From a virus: a DNA stretch of 39,950 nucleotides. The stretch is from positions 1-39,950 of the IMG/VR virus record IMGVR_UViG_3300034101_004341, one strand, 5' to 3'. The notes beneath the pieces are model-generated. The model saw nothing but the letters and a program-made list of their open reading frames with translations, did no database searches and was not told the DNA's origin. Shown one piece after another: positions 1 to 8,135 of this stretch. The stretch's first letter is position 1. Each line of letters opens with the position of its first letter. A program made the position numbers and the translations under genes.

Positions 1-200
1 ACGGCAGTGCTTCTGAAAGAAACAAGGGATCCGTTAGGAACATCGAGGGATTCACTACGCATCTAACACCTACAGACACTATTACTAGTAAAGTTCGAGA
101 AATCCGAGAAGACTTGCAATCCGCTATCAGTTATGCTGGTGGTAAAGATCTTTCTGCACTTGATCTTTCGAAAGTACAGTATAGAATAGTAAACAATTAA
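1..200 (+). CDS. IMP dehydrogenase/GMP reductase-like protein, C-terminal fragment
   Basis: The frame beginning at base 3 is open from the left edge to the TAA at 198-200 and gives about 65 residues. It contains GSAS near the start, then KGSVRNIEGF, then SAISYAGGKDLSAL close to the end. This order matches the end of the IMPDH/GMP reductase barrel: the G-(M/S)-S loop, the EG.....YKG segment, and the (R)SG..Y.GA..L..L helix that precedes the last strand (here KVQYRIVNN). These enzymes interconvert IMP with XMP or GMP, so a phage copy would tune guanine nucleotide supply. The catalytic Cys loop lies outside the window, so IMPDH and GMP reductase cannot be told apart. The next gene begins one base after the stop, which suggests a shared transcript. 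Confidence 0.65.
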   Translation, partial: GSASERNKGSVRNIEGFTTHLTPTDTITSKVREIREDLQSAISYAGGKDLSALDLSKVQYRIVNN

Positions 201-201
201 T

Positions 202-690
202 ATGTCAAAAGAAGAATACGTTCAACTCGAAGCGGTCCGTGAGGCCCTCGAAAAAGTAGTCAAAGATGAGAACGCTATCGAAAAAGTTCTCGATCTTTTG
301 AGTGATGCTGCAGTACAGGTAGATGAAGCTAAACAAGCTGAAGAGCCTGAGGCTTCTGATACTAATGAAACCGAAGAATCCGACGAGCCTAAGATTAAGA
401 AGCAATACGGTATTCTTGTTTCTGACAAGGATGGCGTTATTAATAAAGACCTAGTAGGGTGGGTTTTCCAGATGCCTGAAAACGAAGATACTAGAGATGT
501 AGTAGAGCTTATTAAGAAAGCTGCATATAACTATAATGCTTCGAAGAAAGGCCGTAAATACCCAGTAAGCACTATCGGTCAGTCAATCGAGGGAGTGGGT
601 AATAAGTTTTTTAAGCCTTACAATGTAAGCCTTAAGACTAAGGAACCGGTGCTTGTAATTACTACGGATAACGTTTTGCCGCGTAGTTAA
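202..690 (+). CDS. Hypothetical acidic protein, 162 aa
   Basis: I do not recognise the family. Residues 1-45 look like amphipathic helix rich in Glu, Lys and Leu. Residues 46-63 are a strongly acidic linker (EEPEASDTNETEESDEP). The rest (about 65-162) is a more basic mixed alpha/beta segment with KKGRKYPVSTIGQSIEG and a hydrophobic C-terminal strand (EPVLVITTDN). No signal peptide or membrane segment is visible. The start is the ATG one base after the upstream stop. There is no clear Shine-Dalgarno, and the upstream bases are A/T-rich (AGTAAACAATTAAT). It is the last plus-strand gene before the convergent glycosyltransferase operon. A nucleic-acid-binding role is possible from the acidic-linker-plus-basic-domain layout, but this is a guess. 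Confidence 0.7.
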   Translation: MSKEEYVQLEAVREALEKVVKDENAIEKVLDLLSDAAVQVDEAKQAEEPEASDTNETEESDEPKIKKQYGILVSDKDGVINKDLVGWVFQMPENEDTRDVVELIKKAAYNYNASKKGRKYPVSTIGQSIEGVGNKFFKPYNVSLKTKEPVLVITTDNVLPRS

Positions 691-713
691 AACTCTGTTA
701 GAGTTTAAAATAG

Positions 714-742
714 AAAACTGAGCTCAAGCTCAGTTTTCTTTT
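714..742. terminator. Bidirectional rho-independent terminator
   Basis: AAAACTGAGCT (714-724) pairs perfectly with AGCTCAGTTTT (727-737) around a very short CA centre; in practice this is a 10-bp stem with a TCAA loop. A T-rich tract follows on the plus strand (TTTTCTTTT) and on the minus strand (TTTTCTATTTT). It sits between convergent genes and overlaps the stop codon of the minus-strand gene (730-732). A smaller hairpin, AAACTCT/AGAGTTT (690-706), lies just before it. Confidence 0.85.
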
Positions 743-2412
743 CGTAATTCTGCTTTATAATGAGCAAATCTATGGTGATTTATAGGAGATGCTAAAAGTA
801 CCGCGCTTTTAATTTTACCTTTTTTAGCCTCTTGATACATATGAGACATCCAAGTTTGCTCAAAAGGATGATCCCACTTAGTATCGAGAAACATTTTGGT
901 ATTACCCTGTCTTGTTACTAGTTGAGGCCAGTTACAATAGTATATCTCTCCGTCGGCATAGCTGAGCCCTTCAAGCGTATGTATATTGTTAAATTTAGTC
1001 AAAGGCGCATTAGGATCTAAACCAGACTCTGGTAATTTTGGTTTTTCGGGCCAAAATTGCTCTCTAATTTTTTGCGGAACATTATACCATGTCCATTGAG
1101 TTTTGTTGTCGCCGAAAAACTCGGTAAAGCTAAGTTTTAAAAAGTCATATTTTTGCTTTGCGACAATTTTGTGTATTTTATCGTAAAGATTAGGACAATA
1201 CCTTGTAAAGCCGGATGCGCACAATTCTTTATTTTCCTCCTTTAAGAGCATATCATCTTCTAGAAATATATAAAAATCATGATTAGACTGATCAAAATGT
1301 TCTGCTATAAATTGACGGCCACCGCAAATACCTAAATTGTCCTTTTTAATATGTGTAAAATTATACTTTTTACAGAGTTCAGCATACTTAGGAGTAGTCT
1401 CAAGGTCAGTACTATTATCCAATAAATAGTTGACTGTGTCAGTTATAAACCTAGGCTGCTTTAAATATGATTGTACTAATGTATCAAACTGATCAGGAGA
1501 ATTAAAAGTAATCACATATAAAGCAGTAGTAGTATTGGTAAGATCTAAAGGAATGTTTGTAGCTTTAGGGGTTTCAAGAAATACTTTATCATTTTTTAAT
1601 TGCTCTGCAAAATACCCTATTAACCCATTGTCTTCAATCATAAACCTACGATATAATTCAGGTTCAAGATGAGACATAATAGTAAAAATACTCTCTTCAG
1701 TACCCATGTAACCTTCTTGAAGAGAATTAGCTAACAAATGATAATACATATTGTTAGCTTTTTTTATAGCATCAATATGACCACCAAATAAACCGCCTCT
1801 ACACACATAAGAAACATAATCCACTTGAGCATATTTGTTCATTCCGTTTCTATCAAAGCCATGTATTTCGGTGTTACCTACATACGGAAATGAAAGAAAG
1901 AAAAAATCTTTTAAAAATGGAGTAATTTTGTTTAAAATTTTATCATGTGTAAAATAACCCGGATGCACTGTGTTTGTAATACCTCCATCAAGCCAAATAA
2001 AATATTCTGAATTGAAAGGATTAAAACAAGTCTGATCATGCAGCATAAACATCTTAGACATAACCATAGGGTTATAATATTCTAAGGTAGCCTGTGTACT
2101 ATTACGCAGCCATTCGGCCTGAGACAGCCACTTTTCGCTTTTTCTTATATTTTGTATCTTATCGTAAAAATCAAACTTAGTTTTAAACTCTTCTACTTCT
2201 TTTATATAGACACGGGTATTTTCTGGTTTGCGATTTTGCCAAACAATATTTTCATACTGTTTTTCGATATAAATTGACATATTAACATCGATCTGTAATA
2301 ACTTTATAAAATTGTCAATATAATGCTGAAAGGGTCTTTTAAATCCTTCCCCAGCATCATGCCTCTTAAGATCCCAAATACCTGTTACAACTGTTAAATT
2401 ATTCTTGGTCAT
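730..2412 (-). CDS. Two-domain glycosyltransferase: HtrL/YibB-like domain plus GT-A domain
   Basis: 560 residues with two domains. Residues 5-270 resemble the HtrL/YibB (WlaTC) family: an opening LTVVTGIWDL, a KRPFQHYIDNFIKLL stretch, IYIE, then VMSKMFML and the NPFNSEYFIWLDGGI block at about 131-145, whose WLDGG occupies the metal-binding DxD-like position. Residues 295-550 look like a GT-A transferase: TALYVITFNSP at 296-305, LLDNSTD at 330-336, GGRQFIAEHF at 364-373 and FLEDDML at 383-389 as the DxD motif. Both halves are complete, so this looks like a real fusion that could add two successive sugars. It is last in the four-gene operon and overlaps the upstream gene by 14 bases. Acceptor unknown. 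Confidence 0.75.
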   Translation of the reverse strand: MTKNNLTVVTGIWDLKRHDAGEGFKRPFQHYIDNFIKLLQIDVNMSIYIEKQYENIVWQNRKPENTRVYIKEVEEFKTKFDFYDKIQNIRKSEKWLSQAEWLRNSTQATLEYYNPMVMSKMFMLHDQTCFNPFNSEYFIWLDGGITNTVHPGYFTHDKILNKITPFLKDFFFLSFPYVGNTEIHGFDRNGMNKYAQVDYVSYVCRGGLFGGHIDAIKKANNMYYHLLANSLQEGYMGTEESIFTIMSHLEPELYRRFMIEDNGLIGYFAEQLKNDKVFLETPKATNIPLDLTNTTTALYVITFNSPDQFDTLVQSYLKQPRFITDTVNYLLDNSTDLETTPKYAELCKKYNFTHIKKDNLGICGGRQFIAEHFDQSNHDFYIFLEDDMLLKEENKELCASGFTRYCPNLYDKIHKIVAKQKYDFLKLSFTEFFGDNKTQWTWYNVPQKIREQFWPEKPKLPESGLDPNAPLTKFNNIHTLEGLSYADGEIYYCNWPQLVTRQGNTKMFLDTKWDHPFEQTWMSHMYQEAKKGKIKSAVLLASPINHHRFAHYKAELRKEN

Positions 2413-3292
2413 GTATATGTTTTAAAATTTTGTAAAAACTATTAGCATCTTCAGTTAAATAACTAGTTATCTCCCCTGGAGAATAAAACCACCACATATC
2501 GAATTTATGTAAATCGTACTTTTCAGGAAATACTGAATATAAACAATTAAATAAGTGCTCTTCAAAACAATGTATTTTATTGTCTATAGTTCCTTTTAGT
2601 AATTTTTCGTATAGAAAAAAGTTTTCTAAAACATCTTCCTTATAACCGCCAAATAATCCCGCTACAAGATGGTCTACAATATGAGATTTTTTATTAAATA
2701 TTTTTTCAGTCAAACTTGCAAGTGCAGAATTGTCTCCTTGTGCGAGTAAAGAGCAGTAAAACAATTTACCCTTTTGTACCATTTTAGGCAAATTACGGCC
2801 TAGTTTAGGATTAAAAATATTGTTGCTATTAAGTGGGTAATAACGTTCTTTTGGATGGGTTCTTAAAAGTTCTACCCCGCCTACCTTTTCAGGTATTATA
2901 CCATGATGAGTAAGCCCTGCGTCTATCCACATATATATGTCGTCGTTAGTTAAATTTTTTTCTATAGCGTCTTTTAACCAATACATTTTATTGAAACATA
3001 AAATTTCATTACGATCGTTAGGTATAGTTTTATAAAATGTTTTTTTCCAATTTATGTACTGTTCAAAATGTATGAATTGTTCTAATTCGTACTCGAACAC
3101 AAATAAATTTTTAAAATACGGGGTTAAGAGCGTTCTATAATTTTCAACATTTTCTTTTTTACAATATAAAATTAAACTATGCCCTAAATTACCTATATTA
3201 ATAAGAGAGGGTAAGAAAAACTCTATATCGCGACCGCGGCCGCCTATTACAGTTTCACAGTTATTACTATAAATTGCAGTTACAAAAATCAT
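2399..3292 (-). CDS. HtrL/YibB-like glycosyltransferase, 297 aa
   Basis: A single-domain relative of the first half of its downstream neighbour. It opens with IFVTAIY, carries a Gly/Arg-rich GGRGRD at 17-22, then CFNKMYWLKDAI at 99-110 and YMWIDAGLTHHG at 120-131, the equivalent of FIWLDGG in the neighbouring fusion. A later LFGGYKEDVL also recurs in the neighbour as LFGGHIDAI. These shared blocks place it in the HtrL_YibB-type GT-A group, whose members are linked to lipopolysaccharide or capsule assembly. No signal peptide or membrane segment, so probably cytoplasmic. It overlaps the gene upstream by four bases and the gene downstream by 14, implying translational coupling. Sugar donor and acceptor cannot be read from the sequence. 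Confidence 0.65.
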   Translation of the reverse strand: MIFVTAIYSNNCETVIGGRGRDIEFFLPSLINIGNLGHSLILYCKKENVENYRTLLTPYFKNLFVFEYELEQFIHFEQYINWKKTFYKTIPNDRNEILCFNKMYWLKDAIEKNLTNDDIYMWIDAGLTHHGIIPEKVGGVELLRTHPKERYYPLNSNNIFNPKLGRNLPKMVQKGKLFYCSLLAQGDNSALASLTEKIFNKKSHIVDHLVAGLFGGYKEDVLENFFLYEKLLKGTIDNKIHCFEEHLFNCLYSVFPEKYDLHKFDMWWFYSPGEITSYLTEDANSFYKILKHIHDQE

Positions 3293-3996
3293 TTTCTTAA
3301 GTTTTTACAATGTTCAAAATCCAATAAAGAAGTTGGCAGTTTATGCGGAGAATATAAATTCCAATTATATGTTATTACATAATGATTATTATCATTTGTA
3401 AAGTTTATATCTGAGTATATAGGTCTTTGTGTTATGAGCGGGGTAATAGGAGAATATGCTTTACCAAGAGGATAAATAAATTCATCTAAAAATACGTCGA
3501 TAGGTACTTGGGCGTGATTGGGGTCAGGATCTTCGTAATAGTCTATAATCTTTTTCGCTACAAAACGGTTATAAATTAACCCCACTGTACCGTATATACC
3601 TCTGTGTATATCTAAGTTTTTTAAAGGTAATTCACTTAAATTTATTAATTTATCTTCTACTTTACTTACAGGTCTATGAAAAGCAGGTCCTAGATTAATA
3701 ATATTACAAGACATGTCATTTAATTGTTTATTTAAAGCCGGTAAAAATTCTTTAACATACGGCATAAAAAATAAATCATCCTCAAAAGTTACAATATATT
3801 CATCACTACTTTCCAATAGTTTTCTAGCTATTTCTTTATGAGATAATAAACAACCAGTATAACTATTTGTATCTATTGCTTCAAACACTCTATACTTCCA
3901 ATTCATATAGGACATTTCTGCAACAGCACACTTTAGACGTTCAGGGCGTCTTTTTAAATTTATGACATAAGTAGGATAACTTTCTATATTTTTCAT
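3289..3996 (-). CDS. Glycosyltransferase family 25 (LPS/collagen galactosyltransferase type)
   Basis: 235 residues with the classic GT25 signature in order: TYVINLKRRPERL (9-21), VFEAID (37-42), YTGCLLSHKEIARKL (46-60), and YIVTFEDDLFF (67-77) with the EDD metal site. GT25 enzymes include bacterial LOS galactosyltransferases (LgtB/LpsA type) and animal procollagen galactosyltransferases. The length is typical for a bacterial member. It sits in a four-gene glycosyltransferase operon and has ATGA overlaps with both neighbours. The family link to collagen galactosylation is notable because the same window encodes a giant collagen-like fibre (34491-39950), though that fibre has no hydroxylysine candidates. 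The acceptor remains unknown. Confidence 0.85.
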   Translation of the reverse strand: MKNIESYPTYVINLKRRPERLKCAVAEMSYMNWKYRVFEAIDTNSYTGCLLSHKEIARKLLESSDEYIVTFEDDLFFMPYVKEFLPALNKQLNDMSCNIINLGPAFHRPVSKVEDKLINLSELPLKNLDIHRGIYGTVGLIYNRFVAKKIIDYYEDPDPNHAQVPIDVFLDEFIYPLGKAYSPITPLITQRPIYSDINFTNDNNHYVITYNWNLYSPHKLPTSLLDFEHCKNLRK

Positions 3997-5225
3997 ATAT
4001 TGCCTGTAATAGGTTCAGCCCAACCTTTGCTTATACTATGAGGCCACACTATCCAGCTAGATGGTTTAACATCGGTATTAAACTCTCTCCATATTTTACA
4101 ATATTTGTCTGGATCGTTAAACATACGAGCAATTTCCTCTTTATCAGCGTCTCTTCTATATAAATCTTTACCTTCTCCATCCTTAAACGCAACACACCAA
4201 AAATCATAATCCTTCTCAGGTACTTGTTCATACCTCAGATCTATACAATGTTTAAATATTCTACATATAGAGGCTTCCCAATCAATTACAGGAGGGTTAG
4301 GCGGGTAATTTCTATCTAAAGTGTATTGTTGCACACCTCTAAGTTTAAAGCTTATTCCAGCGTAGCGTTCATAGTCATGCAAAGTTCTTTCTGTGCCAAA
4401 ACCATATGGGCCAAAATCTATATCTCTCTTTTCCCCGTCCATTTCGAAAAGCTTACGGTTACGCAAATGGCATAGATTATTACTTTCTATCCAGGTACTA
4501 TGATCATCCCAGTGTTTAGTTCTTCCCTTACGAGTATATTCATGCCAAGCAATAATCTTGTGCGGATGAAAAAGATCATAACCCCACGTGTAAGCTCTTA
4601 CAGCAATACTAATTTCTTCTCCGTGAAAATAGTAATTAGGGTCATGAGGCACCTCTTTACAGAACTGTCCTAAAGTAAAACAAAAATGCGCCGAATAAAA
4701 ACGAGACGGAACAGGCTCAGTTCTTTGCATGTAATCATCTATAGAAGCTGGTAAAAAGAAAATGGCGCCTTCAGGTATAAAACGATCAAAATCCATTTTC
4801 CAAGGTATCATATGCCTTCCGGCAGGATCGTTTTCAGGGTCAAAACTTGATATATAACCTGTTAATAAAGGCTTTTTATGTCCTTTTGCCTGTAACTGCT
4901 TAAGCATTCCTATTACCGATTCATCCCAATCCTTAACAAAACGATGATGGGAATCTAGTTGTAAAGTATACGTTTCTCCCTTATATTGTTGCTGTATTAA
5001 ATTACGTATCCAACACGCTCCTTTAGCTTCTTTATAAGGAACATCTAAAATTTGTATATTAGCGAAGTTTTTTAATTCGTCAATATTTTCGTCTTTACTG
5101 TGCTGCCACCCTATACAAAAATGCAATCTTTCCGGATGCTTTGCGTTAGTAATACAGCTTAGAACTGTAGGAACTAGTTGCGGATCTCTATAAGCAGCTA
5201 TCTGTATAAAAATGGTTTCTTCCAT
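3993..5225 (-). CDS. GlcNAc-transferase, Skp1 GnT1-like family
   Basis: 410 residues. IFIQIAAYRDPQLVPTVLSCI (from residue 5), HPERLHFCIGWQ (30-41), VPYKEAKGACWIRN (62-75), and GETYTLQLDSHHRFVKDWDE (83-102) reproduce the ordered blocks of the GlcNAc (PF11397-type) family, with DSH as the metal-binding motif. FHGEEISIAVRAYTWGYDLFHP in the second half matches the family's catalytic GEE region. Characterised eukaryotic members transfer GlcNAc to hydroxyproline of Skp1; bacterial and phage members are uncharacterised. First gene of the four-gene operon, 41 bases after the gp5-like gene, with no clear ribosome binding site. The upstream A/T-rich CATTTATAAG might serve as a promoter element. Confidence 0.8.
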   Translation of the reverse strand: MEETIFIQIAAYRDPQLVPTVLSCITNAKHPERLHFCIGWQHSKDENIDELKNFANIQILDVPYKEAKGACWIRNLIQQQYKGETYTLQLDSHHRFVKDWDESVIGMLKQLQAKGHKKPLLTGYISSFDPENDPAGRHMIPWKMDFDRFIPEGAIFFLPASIDDYMQRTEPVPSRFYSAHFCFTLGQFCKEVPHDPNYYFHGEEISIAVRAYTWGYDLFHPHKIIAWHEYTRKGRTKHWDDHSTWIESNNLCHLRNRKLFEMDGEKRDIDFGPYGFGTERTLHDYERYAGISFKLRGVQQYTLDRNYPPNPPVIDWEASICRIFKHCIDLRYEQVPEKDYDFWCVAFKDGEGKDLYRRDADKEEIARMFNDPDKYCKIWREFNTDVKPSSWIVWPHSISKGWAEPITGNI

Positions 5226-5266
5226 ACGAAGAAACTTATAAATGTTAGAGCACTACTCAACTAACT

Positions 5267-7300
5267 TTAACCCGGAACTCCATTAATAGGGCCGTTAGGA
5301 TTACTATTCAAATTGCCGCCTGCACTGTTATAATGTGTAGCCGGGGCGGTTGCAGTAGCAGCAGAAGTTTCTGCGTTAACAGCACCTGCAGCAGCAGTGC
5401 GAACAGCGGCAGCATTAGCAACTAAAGTAAGAGGAAGATTTTTAAAGTAGTGAGTGTGTGGTTGATTAATAGTAAGTACCCCGCCAGAAATCGTACCGCC
5501 AGTTATTGTCACTACATTTCCGCTAGAAATAACACCGCCACCTGGTTTAGTTATAATGCCATTACTAATAATAGCATTACTAATAGTGTAGCCTGTATCT
5601 TGTATAGTGGTAGATTCTGTAACTTGAAACTCGTATGGCGCGGTAACATGTTGTAAATAGACTTCCCCGTTAGTATAACTACCGCCCCCTATCACCACAT
5701 TTTTAGATATACCTAAATTATCATCAATAACAACTTGAGCTTTATTACGAGTACGTATAGCTATAATATCCGCTATTACTGAAAGATTAGTGCCTCCGTC
5801 AAGATTGAAATCTTCTTTGGAAGCAATATTAACTTGTGTACCAGCTATAGCCATAATAGTACCACCTAAATTTATAGGCCCGGTAGTTTTAGTGTCTATA
5901 CCTCCTGATCCAACCACTAAAGAATATCTATTACCAATAGTCTGAGTAAAATTACCTCCTGGCGGGTCGTCGACGTATGTATATTCAATTAAATCTATAT
6001 CAGCTTCAGTTAATATAGTACCTGAATTATTTACGTTTCGAAATTGATTAACTTTTTTAGGGGTATCGTTGATTCTATAACTAGCTACATCATTAAAAAT
6101 TAATCCTGTATTACTAAATTGATGTTTAGTAACTGTTTGTATAAAATTACCGCCGTAGCCGAGTTCTCTTTCTGCTTCAGCTAATGCTTGTACATTAGAC
6201 TCAATAACCGACTGTAAAGAAGACTTATCTGAGGTATTTTCAGGCTGAGCTAAGATGTCTGCAATATTTTTATAAACCTCATGCCATTTTTTGAGGGCAT
6301 TAAAATTTAAACTACCTATTTTTAAAAGATAGTCTCCTTTTACTATATTATCATAATCTCTACCTATATAATGATTGCTGTGGCCATTAATAGTTTCAAA
6401 TTTATCCTTTAACGTAAGTTGTTGTAGGTTTTTTGGGCTAAATAAAGAATTATAAGCATTATTAAATTCTATAAACCCCCCAGCGAAATGGGTAATCTTA
6501 AACCGTTCTCTATCCATGGTATTAATAATTTCTATAGCAGCACCACGTTGATTAATAACCATTTTATTACGGTAAGTTTGAGTGCTAATATCTTCTCCGC
6601 GTATATTAGGACTCATATTTTCAAACGCTCCAGGGTAATCTTGAGCGCTACCGTCTTCCGTCATGAATATACTTTTAAAATCATCTTCTCCAGAAGCGGA
6701 TCCGACATAAACCGGATACGTTGCAATACCGTCTCTAAAAAATACCCAAACATGCGCGCCTACGTTAGGAACAGCAAAGACTCCTTTAGCAGCATTAGAA
6801 TAGGTTGAAGGCCTGTAACTGCTACCATATGGATTGAGTTTAGAGGTTTTATTACTTTGCGTGTCAGTAAAAGCATCCGTCACTCTAAAGTTATATTTTT
6901 CAAAAACTGCCCCGGGCTTTTCACCAAAACTTTCAGCATTAAGTTCATATTCCGTTGCGGTAGTAGAATTATTAGTACCGGTTAAACTAGACGCAAAAGT
7001 TGCATCTGAAACTGTAGCTGTTTCATAAAATGCATTATACGTACCTGATGCAGACCCACCAGCAATTGGACTGCAATACTCAGCCCACGGAAGCTCGTCT
7101 CTCAGTTCGTCTATAATAAGACTTAAATCGGAATTAATATTAAGCCCGGGAAATTTAAAATGACGATCTTGTTTTAATTGATTCCATTTATTATATACGT
7201 TAATACTAACATGAGGCACCCATACCTTAATACGCCCTCTATATTCAGGGTCGTTATTTTGTACGCAAATACCCAAATAAATATTATTATAAGATTTCAT
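5267..7300 (-). CDS. Baseplate central spike / hub OB-fold protein (gp5-like)
   Basis: 677 residues. The N terminus (NIYLGICVQNNDPEYRGRIKVWVPHV, 6-31) is the OB-fold entry seen in gp5/VgrG-type baseplate proteins, continued by VFAVPNVGAHVWVFF at about 174-188 and TYPVYVG at 194-200. About 235-560 is beta-rich and repetitive (NKMVINQRGAAIEI, SNHYIGRDYDNIVKGDY, TKTTGPINLGG), consistent with a spike stem. The end, from about 590, carries glycine-rich turns and TINQPHTHYFKNLPL, then an Ala/Thr/Asn-rich tail. No lysozyme domain like that of T4 gp5 is visible. It would form the membrane-puncturing tip bound to the hub. Its start overlaps the upstream stop by one base, and a gp27-like gene lies one gene further upstream, as expected. 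Confidence 0.75.
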   Translation of the reverse strand: MKSYNNIYLGICVQNNDPEYRGRIKVWVPHVSINVYNKWNQLKQDRHFKFPGLNINSDLSLIIDELRDELPWAEYCSPIAGGSASGTYNAFYETATVSDATFASSLTGTNNSTTATEYELNAESFGEKPGAVFEKYNFRVTDAFTDTQSNKTSKLNPYGSSYRPSTYSNAAKGVFAVPNVGAHVWVFFRDGIATYPVYVGSASGEDDFKSIFMTEDGSAQDYPGAFENMSPNIRGEDISTQTYRNKMVINQRGAAIEIINTMDRERFKITHFAGGFIEFNNAYNSLFSPKNLQQLTLKDKFETINGHSNHYIGRDYDNIVKGDYLLKIGSLNFNALKKWHEVYKNIADILAQPENTSDKSSLQSVIESNVQALAEAERELGYGGNFIQTVTKHQFSNTGLIFNDVASYRINDTPKKVNQFRNVNNSGTILTEADIDLIEYTYVDDPPGGNFTQTIGNRYSLVVGSGGIDTKTTGPINLGGTIMAIAGTQVNIASKEDFNLDGGTNLSVIADIIAIRTRNKAQVVIDDNLGISKNVVIGGGSYTNGEVYLQHVTAPYEFQVTESTTIQDTGYTISNAIISNGIITKPGGGVISSGNVVTITGGTISGGVLTINQPHTHYFKNLPLTLVANAAAVRTAAAGAVNAETSAATATAPATHYNSAGGNLNSNPNGPINGVPG

Positions 7301-8121
7301 TAATACTGTATTATTTCTCTTTCCGCGATAAGAGTGTTAGTGGTTAACTGTTTATAGCTTTGTACGTTAGAATTTGTAAAATTTACATTTATATCTATAT
7401 CTTCACAAGTTGCACTAACACTCCATGCATATGGGGTTAATAAATTACCTATAATATTAGTATTAAAAGGTAAGAAGTTAGCTAATTGCGGATAAAGACT
7501 ATTTATAGATTCTAAAATAGAGTCGCTTGAATTTACTCTTCTTTCGTAGTCTGTATTAGCCATTATTAAATTACCGTTTACCCCTGAACCAGGAGCTACG
7601 TCAGTACCTGTCCCAGGGCCTATTCTTTCTATATTATTAACAAAAAGCGTATTAGCTGCTGTGTAAAATTTAATAATACTACTTGATAGTCCATGTACAA
7701 GTAAACTATCGATAATAGAACTATATATTTTTGTATTAGTATTTTCGTTAGTGTTATATGCAGTTAAGTAATATAACGTGCCCACACTTTCTGAAAACAA
7801 ACGATAATAAAGACTGTCTTCAGTAATTAATCTATATACAGTAGGAGAAGAATAATACATTGCTTCATCCCACCAAAACTTACCCCAGAGTACAGGCAGC
7901 TCATCTATAGTAGTAGTTATAGAAAATGTTTGGTTATTTTGAGATATACCTTCAAGTTCTTTAAAAAAATCTACTTTGGATCCAATCGGGTTAGAAGAAA
8001 ATTGTGTTAAATAATATGCTTTGGTTATATACTGTTCGGTTTCAAAACCAGGAAAAGTATAGCCATACCAAAATATACTGGTATTATATACATCAAAGGT
8101 TCTTACTACAGTAGTAGCCAT
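7300..8121 (-). CDS. Unknown tail/baseplate protein, 273 aa
   Basis: I do not recognise the family. The protein is rich in Tyr, Asn, Thr and aromatic residues (for example VYNTSIFWYGYTFPGF at 11-26 and WGKFWWDEAMYY near 80-90) and ends with a beta-strand-like segment (DIDINVNFTNSNVQSYKQL). There is no signal peptide, membrane helix or low-complexity region. It lies between the gp27-like hub gene (14 bases upstream) and the gp5-like spike gene (one-base overlap downstream). This position argues for a baseplate structural or assembly role. Upstream of the ATG is GGTAAATAATATAAG, similar to the A/T-rich leader of the sheath gene. The function is inferred from position only. Confidence 0.6.
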   Translation of the reverse strand: MATTVVRTFDVYNTSIFWYGYTFPGFETEQYITKAYYLTQFSSNPIGSKVDFFKELEGISQNNQTFSITTTIDELPVLWGKFWWDEAMYYSSPTVYRLITEDSLYYRLFSESVGTLYYLTAYNTNENTNTKIYSSIIDSLLVHGLSSSIIKFYTAANTLFVNNIERIGPGTGTDVAPGSGVNGNLIMANTDYERRVNSSDSILESINSLYPQLANFLPFNTNIIGNLLTPYAWSVSATCEDIDINVNFTNSNVQSYKQLTTNTLIAEREIIQY

Positions 8122-8135
8122 CTTATATTATTTAC

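Noticed and set aside
5267-7300. Lysozyme domain in the gp5-like protein
   Set aside because: I looked for the T4 lysozyme-type catalytic region between the OB-fold and the beta-rich stem and saw only low-similarity linker and stem sequence.
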